10,722 nt of DNA, from positions 1-10,722 of the forward strand of contig USAT01000065.1 of assembly GCA_900552725.1 (NCBI GenBank). Reading direction: 5' to 3'. Source of the DNA: an uncultured Eubacteriales bacterium. GTDB taxonomy: Bacteria > Bacillota > Clostridia > Oscillospirales > Oscillospiraceae. A program made the translations under genes and the position numbers. The notes under the pieces are model-generated. The model worked only from the letters and a program-made list of their open reading frames with translations, had not been told where the DNA came from and did not search any database. Of this stretch, positions 7,053 through 10,722 are shown piece by piece (the first letter of the stretch is position 1; every line of letters begins with the position of its first letter).

Positions 7053-7280
7053 TCACAGCTCCGTAAACAGAAACTTCTGATACATGCCCGCGCTCTCCAC
7101 GAACACGGTCATCTCGCCCGGGCGGCCCTCCTCGGCGGTGATGTGTACCTCCGCGCCGCGGATCTCCCGGCGCACCCATTCCACCGGGTCGTCGGTGTCC
7201 ACCTCGAAGAACAGCACGTCACGCATCTGGTTGCGCTCGCAGCTGTTGGCGATCTCGCGCACCACTTCATACCGTTTCAT
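7053..7280 (-). CDS. Small conserved-looking protein of unknown function (75 aa)
   Basis: I do not recognise a named family. The start at ATG 7278-7280 gives 75 residues, MKRYEVVREIANSCERNQMR onward, ending GMYQKFLFTEL. A GGGGG-type ribosome binding site lies about 6 nt upstream. An upstream extension to 7334 would read through a terminator-like T-run and is unlikely. The protein is soluble and charged, with no signal peptide or membrane segment. It shows an N-terminal helix with two Arg/Glu-rich stretches, then acidic VDTDDPVEW and beta-like segments (AEVHITAEE, MTVFVESAG). Only one Cys (Cys13) is present, so a metal site is not suggested. It is monocistronic with its own consensus promoter (7442-7471) and a structured leader. 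The coding call rests on the start signals, promoter placement and protein-like composition. Confidence 0.7.
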   Translation of the reverse strand: MKRYEVVREIANSCERNQMRDVLFFEVDTDDPVEWVRREIRGAEVHITAEEGRPGEMTVFVESAGMYQKFLFTEL

Positions 7281-7300
7281 GGCAAGCCCCCTGAAAAAAG

Positions 7301-7360
7301 AAAAAAACGGCCCCCTATATGTCCAGGTCAACAATGTTCGCCTTCACACCACAGGGCCGT
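7301..7360 (-). terminator. Intrinsic terminator-like hairpin with T7 run ahead of the 75-residue gene
   Basis: On the minus strand ACGGCCC (7360-7354) pairs with GGGCCGT (7313-7307), a 7-bp GC-rich stem followed by seven T (7307-7301). The loop is long (about 40 nt) and contains CATTGTT, which can pair with an upstream AACAATG. Since the small gene lies just downstream with no other promoter seen, this may be a conditional terminator. Confidence 0.55.
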
Positions 7361-7436
7361 GCGCACCGCGCTTTTGCCGGGGCAGTCACGGCGCTTTTCA
7401 CCGCTTTCCTTTCCCCATTGTTATTTTTTCTACAAT
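7301..7436 (-). ncRNA. Structured leader or small RNA upstream of the 75-residue gene, unidentified
   Basis: Transcription from the promoter at 7442-7471 would begin near 7436. The first ~130 nt end in a hairpin with a T7 run, before the small gene's ribosome binding site. Two complementary pairs cross each other: AACAATG with CATTGTT (plus-strand positions 7416-7422 and 7330-7336), and ACGGCCC with GGGCCGT (7354-7360 and 7307-7313). They could form a pseudoknot or be alternatives. A further inner pair GCCGTG/CACGGC is present. I compared it from memory with 6S RNA, SRP RNA, tmRNA and the common riboswitch classes and saw no match. It may be a regulated leader (attenuator) or a stand-alone small RNA. 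Confidence 0.45.
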
Positions 7437-7441
7437 TAGAA

Positions 7442-7471
7442 ATTATACTTGAAACCATGCGGTTTTGTCAA
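7442..7471 (-). promoter_or_regulatory. Sigma-A promoter for the 75-residue gene
   Basis: On the minus strand TTGACA (plus positions 7466-7471) and TATAAT (7442-7447) are both exact consensus hexamers separated by 18 bp. The predicted start is near 7436, giving a leader of roughly 155 nt before the ATG at 7280. It is the best promoter in the window. Confidence 0.8.
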
Positions 7472-7614
7472 CCTTTATTTCGTGCAAACCTCACAAAACG
7501 AACATTTCATTTTGGCCTTCTTGCCGATTCTTTACACGATGTTGTTAAATTCACCGTATCTATATGTGAATCTTTTGACAAGTTGACGAAAATAAATTTT
7601 TTACCTCTTTTTGC

Positions 7615-7643
7615 TTGTTTTTTTCCGCCATCCCTAGTATGAT
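7615..7643 (+). promoter_or_regulatory. Sigma-A promoter for the folT-folC transcript
   Basis: TTGTTT (7615-7620) and TATGAT (7638-7643) are separated by 17 bp, with a predicted start near 7650. The region 7400-7630 is clearly AT-richer than the genes around it. The transcript would enter the THF riboswitch about 45 nt after its start. A better -35 match (TTGACA, 7575-7580) has no suitable -10 at the right distance. Confidence 0.65.
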
Positions 7644-7695
7644 ACAGTCAGTGTGCGCAGACCGGGACACTTCTCCTGCTGCGGACATACCCTTG

Positions 7696-7797
7696 CTGCA
7701 AGAGTAGAAGTGGCGCGTTAAGTGCCGGTCGGATGGGAGGTTGCCGCCGGACGAAGGAGCTTGCTCCGCGATGCCATCTTCGCATCCGCTGTTGCAG
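7696..7797 (+). promoter_or_regulatory. THF-I (tetrahydrofolate) riboswitch aptamer
   Basis: The segment matches the THF-I aptamer in order: GAGTAGA, GCGTTAAGTG, ATGGGA in the P3 loop, ACGAAG, and GCATCCGCT at the 3' end. P1 is CTGCAA (7696-7701) with TTGCAG (7792-7797). P2 is formed by GAAGTGGC and GCCATCTTC. P3 pairs CCGG-T-CGG (7725-7732) with CCGCCGG (7744-7750), leaving an 11-nt loop at 7733-7743. The remaining hairpin is GGAG-CTTG-CTCC. It precedes folT, its usual gene. In this class THF binding lowers expression, so folate uptake should fall when reduced folate is plentiful. The loop reads ATGGGAGGTTG; from memory the Eubacterium siraeum aptamer has ATGGGATGTCG, so two positions differ. 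Confidence 0.93.
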
Positions 7798-7840
7798 AGT
7801 ACGGTTACGCCGTGCGCGGGACAACTGCATACCCTTTCCC

Positions 7841-7877
7841 CAACCTCCTCCCACATTTTTGTTAGGAGGCCTTTTTT
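7841..7877 (+). promoter_or_regulatory. Riboswitch expression platform: folT ribosome binding site sequestering hairpin
   Basis: CCTCCT (7844-7849) is the exact complement of AGGAGG (7864-7869), the folT ribosome binding site 8 nt before its ATG. The hairpin would hide that site. It is followed by CC and six T (7872-7877), so it could also act as a weak intrinsic terminator. The upstream half, CAACCTCC (7841-7848), is also exactly complementary to GGAGGTTG in the aptamer loop (7736-7743), offering an alternative pairing that would release the ribosome binding site. Confidence 0.7.
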
Positions 7878-8465
7878 ATGTCCAAAAATCCCCGGAATCC
7901 CGGATGGAGCGTCCGCTCCATCGCCATCTGCGCCCTGCTGACCGCGCTCAGCGTCATCCTGGCCCGTCTGCTGATCCCCATGCCCAACGAGACCACCCGC
8001 TTCTCCATCGAGGCGGTGCCCATCTTCATCGCAGGCATGCTGTTCGGCCCGCTGCCCGGCGCCCTCACCGGCTTTGCCGCCGACTTCATCGGGTGCCTGT
8101 TCACCCCCTACGGCTACAACCCCATCTTCTGCGTGCCGCCTATCCTGTACGGCCTCAGCGCCGGGCTGTTCCGCCCCTGGCTGACCCAGAAGGTCTCCCC
8201 TGTCCGGATCGCCGTGGCGTTTCTCCCGGCCATCGTGCTGGGTTCCATTCTCTATCAGAGCGGCTCGCTGGCCCTTATCTACGGCGGCGAGAGCAAGCTG
8301 GCCTTCTTCGTGACGAAGCTGGCCACCCGCAGCGTGCAGTTTGCCGTCACCGGCGTGCTGGATGTGCTGCTGGTGTGGGTGCTGTGCCGCTCCCGCGTAT
8401 TCACCGCCGCCGGTGTGTGGCCCACCGCCGCCCAACCGGCACAGAAAGGAGTGTCAGGTCAATGA
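7878..8465 (+). CDS. folT: Folate ECF transporter substrate-binding (S) component, FolT
   Basis: FolT is the integral membrane S component that captures folate and works with a shared ECF energising module (EcfA, EcfA', EcfT), which is not in this window. The 195-residue protein has about six hydrophobic segments, near residues 13-34, 46-60, 62-75, 84-98, 109-126 and 153-172. The stretch SIEAVPIFIAGMLFGPLPGA (43-62), followed by LTGFAADFIG, is typical of FolT. The short charged N-terminus resembles the region that couples S components to EcfT. The start follows AGGAGG by 8 nt. The upstream THF riboswitch independently supports folate as substrate. The last residues are hydrophilic, and the stop overlaps the folC start in ATGA, so the two are probably translationally coupled. 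Confidence 0.92.
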   Translation: MSKNPRNPGWSVRSIAICALLTALSVILARLLIPMPNETTRFSIEAVPIFIAGMLFGPLPGALTGFAADFIGCLFTPYGYNPIFCVPPILYGLSAGLFRPWLTQKVSPVRIAVAFLPAIVLGSILYQSGSLALIYGGESKLAFFVTKLATRSVQFAVTGVLDVLLVWVLCRSRVFTAAGVWPTAAQPAQKGVSGQ

Positions 8466-9733
8466 CACTGGAAGAAGCCTTACATTACATACACGCCGTC
8501 TGCTGGAAGGGCAGCATCCCCGGCCTGGAGCGCATCAGCGCCCTGCTGGACAAGATGGGCCACCCGGAGCGGACGCTGAAGTTCGTCCACGTCACCGGCA
8601 CCAACGGCAAGGGCTCCACCTGCGCCATGGTGGCCTCGGTGCTGCGGCAGGCGGGCTACCGCACGGGCCTCTATACCTCACCCTACATCGTCCGCTTCAA
8701 CGAGCGGATGCAGATCAACGGTGAGATGATCCCCGACGACGAGCTGTGCCGGATCACCGAGGAGATCAAGCCCCTGGCCGACAGCATCTTCGAGCAGCCC
8801 ACCGAGTTTGAGATGGTCACTGCCATTGCCTTCGCGTGGTTTGCCCGCCGCAAGTGCGACATCGTGGTGTGCGAGGTGGGCATGGGCGGCGAATTCGACG
8901 CCACCAATGTCATCGGTGCGCCGGAGGCCGCCGTGCTGTGCAACATCGGCCTGGATCATACCGAGGTGCTGGGCGACACGCTGGAGAAGATCGCCGCCAC
9001 CAAGAGCGGCATCATCAAGCCCGGCTGCGACGCGGTGCTGTACCGCTCTACCGACGGCGTAGAGGCCGTGGTGGAGCAGCGCTGCCGCGAGGTGGGCGCC
9101 ACGCTCCACAAGGTGGATTTCACCGGACTGCACCTGCGCTCCCACTCGCTGGAGGGCCAGGTCTTCGACTTCGGTGGCCGGGAAGCGCTGCACCTGCCCC
9201 TGCTGGGTGAGCACCAGCTCCACAACGCCGCCGTGGCCCTGACCACGCTGGACGTGCTGCAGAAGCGGGGCTGGCAGATCACCGAGGCGGACATCCGCCG
9301 GGGATTGTCCCACGTCACCTGGCCCGGACGGTTCCAGATCATCCGCCGGGATCCCCTGTTCCTCATTGACGGCGGCCACAATCCCCAGTGTATTCAGGCC
9401 CTGGCCCAAAATATCGCGGATTATTTGCCGAACCGCCCCTTGACAGTACTGACCGGCGTGCTGAGCGATAAAGACTATCACTGCATGTACCGCAGCGTGG
9501 CGGATCACGCCGTGGAGTTCATCACTGTCACGCCGGACAACCCCCGCGCCCTGCCGGCCCAGGAGCTGGCGAAATACCTGGCCAGCTTCGGAAAGCCGGT
9601 GACGGCCTGTGATTCCGTGGCCGACGGCGTCCGCCTGGCCATCGACCACGCCGGTAAGGACGGCACCGTGCTGTGCTACGGTTCCCTCTACCTGCTGGGC
9701 GATGTCATTTCAGCAGTTGAAGAAACCAAATGA
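8462..9733 (+). CDS. folC: Folylpolyglutamate synthase FolC (possibly also dihydrofolate synthase)
   Basis: FolC adds glutamates to folates with ATP, which retains them in the cell and improves binding to C1 enzymes. The 423-residue Mur-ligase-fold protein has the P-loop GTNGKGST (46-53), TSPY (72-75) and the ATPase region EVGMGGEFDATN (138-149). KSGIIK (181-186) contains the lysine usually carbamylated. LGEHQLHNAAVA (248-259), WPGR (287-290) and DGGHNP (303-308) follow; the last is a variant of the common DGAHNP. Length is normal. The ATG at 8462-8464 overlaps the folT stop by 4 bp (ATGA) and has AAAGGAG at 8445-8451. The frame is open far upstream through folT, but the family start is here. 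Whether it also makes dihydrofolate from dihydropteroate cannot be decided from motifs; pairing with an uptake gene favours polyglutamylation of imported folate. Confidence 0.95.
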   Translation: MTLEEALHYIHAVCWKGSIPGLERISALLDKMGHPERTLKFVHVTGTNGKGSTCAMVASVLRQAGYRTGLYTSPYIVRFNERMQINGEMIPDDELCRITEEIKPLADSIFEQPTEFEMVTAIAFAWFARRKCDIVVCEVGMGGEFDATNVIGAPEAAVLCNIGLDHTEVLGDTLEKIAATKSGIIKPGCDAVLYRSTDGVEAVVEQRCREVGATLHKVDFTGLHLRSHSLEGQVFDFGGREALHLPLLGEHQLHNAAVALTTLDVLQKRGWQITEADIRRGLSHVTWPGRFQIIRRDPLFLIDGGHNPQCIQALAQNIADYLPNRPLTVLTGVLSDKDYHCMYRSVADHAVEFITVTPDNPRALPAQELAKYLASFGKPVTACDSVADGVRLAIDHAGKDGTVLCYGSLYLLGDVISAVEETK

Positions 9734-9736
9734 CCT

Positions 9737-9768
9737 CAAAGCGGCAGGCTCCCTGCCGCTTTGGTTTT
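9737..9768 (+). terminator. Terminator-like hairpin after folC
   Basis: CAAAGCGGCAGG (9737-9748) and CCTGCCGCTTTG (9752-9763) form a perfect 12-bp stem with a 3-nt loop, followed by G and TTTT. It starts 4 bp after the folC stop. Only 16 bp separate its end from the next start codon, too few for a separate promoter, so the downstream gene must depend on read-through or an internal folC promoter. Confidence 0.75.
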
Positions 9769-9784
9769 ACAAGGAGACTCCCCC

Positions 9785-10639
9785 ATGTTTGCTGACTTAC
9801 ATATCCACATGCTGTTGTCCGGTACGGACTGGAAGGCCGCCATCGCCGAGCACCAGCCGGAGCCGGACGATATTCTGATCAGAAATCGGCTTTCCGCCTA
9901 TAAAAATGCCGATATTTCGTATCTCCGGGACGGCGGCGACCGGTTCGGCGTGTGCCTGCGGGCCAGGGAGCTGGCGCCGGAATACGGCATCACCTACCGC
10001 ACCCCGGCGTTCCCCATCTACAAAAAGGGCCACTACGGCAGCTTCATCGGCCGGGGATGGTCAGATTTCGCGGAATACCGCGCATTATTGGCTGAGGCAA
10101 AGGCGGCGGGGGCGGATTTCATCAAGCTGATGGTATCGGGATTAATGGATTTTTCTGTCTACAGGCGGCTGACAGAAGAGCCTTTGACAGGGGAAGAAAT
10201 GCATGACCTCATCGCCGCCGCCCACGACATAGGATACGCCGTCATGGCACACTGCAACGGGACAGATGCGGTGAAAAACGCCGTATTATCGGGCGTTGAC
10301 AGCATCGAGCACGGAGCATACCTGGACGATGATGCCTGCCATATTCTGGCAGAGAGCCGCGCGGTGTGGGTGCCCACCCTGTCCACCATCGGCAATCTCA
10401 TCGGCAGTGGACGGTTTCCGGATGAGGTAGCGGAGCGCATCCTCCGGTCGGCCCAGGAAAATATCCGAAAGGTTGCAAATTTAGGTGGGCTTATTGGTCT
10501 GGGCTGCGACGCGGGTGCGTTCCGGGTACCCCATGTGGAGGGCACCCTCAGCGAGGAGAAATGGCTGCGCCAGACCCTGGGCGAGGACACCGACGACATC
10601 CTGTCCGCCGCAGAAGGACAGATCCGGTCAAAATTCTGA
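9785..10639 (+). CDS. Compact metal-dependent amidohydrolase, substrate unknown
   Basis: The 284-residue protein belongs to the amidohydrolase (TIM-barrel metallohydrolase) superfamily, resembling the imidazolonepropionase/prolidase-like branch. It carries the full candidate metal-ligand set: His6 and His8 (DLHIH, 4-8), Lys114 (FIKLMVSG, 112-119, the lysine usually carboxylated), His156 (MAHCNG), His176 (SIEHGAYL) and Asp242 (GLGCDAGA). It starts directly at the first barrel strand. The roughly 50-60 residue N-terminal beta-sandwich half common in this superfamily is absent, and the C-terminus is short too. AAGGAG at 9771-9776 places the start at 9785; a start at 9761 lies inside the terminator hairpin. 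The last barrel part (CDAGAFRVPHVEGTLSE) looks intact, so this is a short form and not an obvious fragment. It follows folC, but nothing in the sequence ties it to folate. The reaction cannot be named. Confidence 0.85.
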   Translation: MFADLHIHMLLSGTDWKAAIAEHQPEPDDILIRNRLSAYKNADISYLRDGGDRFGVCLRARELAPEYGITYRTPAFPIYKKGHYGSFIGRGWSDFAEYRALLAEAKAAGADFIKLMVSGLMDFSVYRRLTEEPLTGEEMHDLIAAAHDIGYAVMAHCNGTDAVKNAVLSGVDSIEHGAYLDDDACHILAESRAVWVPTLSTIGNLIGSGRFPDEVAERILRSAQENIRKVANLGGLIGLGCDAGAFRVPHVEGTLSEEKWLRQTLGEDTDDILSAAEGQIRSKF

Positions 10640-10643
10640 TTTC

Positions 10644-10706
10644 TATTGGTACATTAAGGGCCTTTATCGGTACATAAAAGGGCGTTATCGGTACAATAAA
10701 ACGCCG
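10644..10706 (+). repeat. Three tandem 21-bp repeats after the amidohydrolase gene
   Basis: Units start at 10644, 10665 and 10686, an exact 21-bp period. Each begins TAT(T/C)GGTACA, followed by an AT-rich stretch and, in the first two, AGGGC. The third unit has diverged and merges into the terminator. The core GGTAC is shared by all three; 21 bp is about two helical turns, so repeats would face the same side of the DNA. Confidence 0.75.
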
Positions 10707-10714
10707 GGTTTTTT
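10681..10714 (+). terminator. Intrinsic terminator after the amidohydrolase gene
   Basis: GGCGTT (10681-10686) pairs with AACGCC (10700-10705), followed by GGG and six T (10709-10714). The loop is 13 nt. It overlaps the last of the 21-bp tandem repeats. The T-run and position downstream of the last plus-strand gene support termination, although the stem is only 6 bp. Confidence 0.6.
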
Positions 10715-10722
10715 CTCTCCCT

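Noticed and set aside
7301..7436. Identity of the leader RNA as 6S RNA or bacterial SRP RNA
   Set aside because: It lacks the SRP apical loop signature, and it is too short and does not show the long closed-bubble fold expected of 6S RNA.
6789..7439. Plus-strand open frame of 216 codons across the repeat cluster and the small gene
   Set aside because: It runs through palindromic repeats and a terminator, has no ribosome binding site, and its Arg/Gly/His-rich product looks like nothing known.
7575..7603. Promoter using TTGACA at 7575-7580 for folT
   Set aside because: No acceptable -10 lies 16-18 bp downstream (only T-run sequence). The pair at 7615-7643 is better.
7560..8435. Minus-strand open frame of 291 codons across the riboswitch and folT
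   Set aside because: It overlaps the THF riboswitch and folT, and its translation is Gly/Ala/His-rich without any domain.
7733..8461. Upstream extension of the folC frame through folT and the riboswitch
   Set aside because: The extension is Arg/His-rich out-of-frame translation of folT. The FolC family start with a ribosome binding site is at 8462.
8678..9649. Minus-strand open frame opposite folC
   Set aside because: Antisense shadow; folC motifs run along the full plus-strand frame.

Overview
The window reads as chromosomal DNA from a GC-rich anaerobic member of the Firmicutes, most likely a gut Clostridia of the Oscillospirales type. This is inferred from three things: a bacterial-type Wood-Ljungdahl (reductive acetyl-CoA) operon, a THF-I riboswitch in front of an ECF-type folate transporter gene, and small GTAGGGG-tagged palindromes between genes. 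No marker gene is present that would fix the species.

The left two thirds (1-6708) is one minus-strand gene cluster, read from right to left. It runs metF (methylene-THF reductase), cooC (nickel-insertion ATPase), acsD (corrinoid protein small subunit), a fused acsC-acsE gene (corrinoid protein large subunit joined to the methyl-THF methyltransferase) and acsB (acetyl-CoA synthase, cut by the left window edge). Together they reduce methylene-THF to methyl-THF, pass the methyl group to the corrinoid iron-sulfur protein, and deliver it to the A-cluster of acetyl-CoA synthase. CooC supports metal-centre maturation of the partner CO dehydrogenase, which is not in the window. The AcsC-AcsE fusion is the most unusual gene here. 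A 21-bp hairpin separates it from acsB, and a 13-bp hairpin separates cooC from metF.

The centre (6709-7695) is mostly intergenic. It holds palindromes upstream of metF, three GTAGGGG-tagged palindromic units, and a 75-residue minus-strand protein of unknown function. That small gene has an exact-consensus promoter and a structured leader ending in a terminator-like hairpin. An AT-rich stretch follows, carrying a promoter that faces right.

The right third is on the plus strand: a THF-I riboswitch, folT (folate transporter S component) and folC (folylpolyglutamate synthase, overlapping folT by ATGA). After a terminator-like hairpin comes a compact amidohydrolase, followed by 21-bp tandem repeats that run into a terminator. 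The folate supply genes thus lie divergent from the THF-using C1 operon, with the 75-residue gene between them, and their riboswitch would let THF level set folate uptake and retention. The riboswitch loop is exactly complementary to the segment that can mask the folT ribosome binding site, which suggests a specific switching mechanism.
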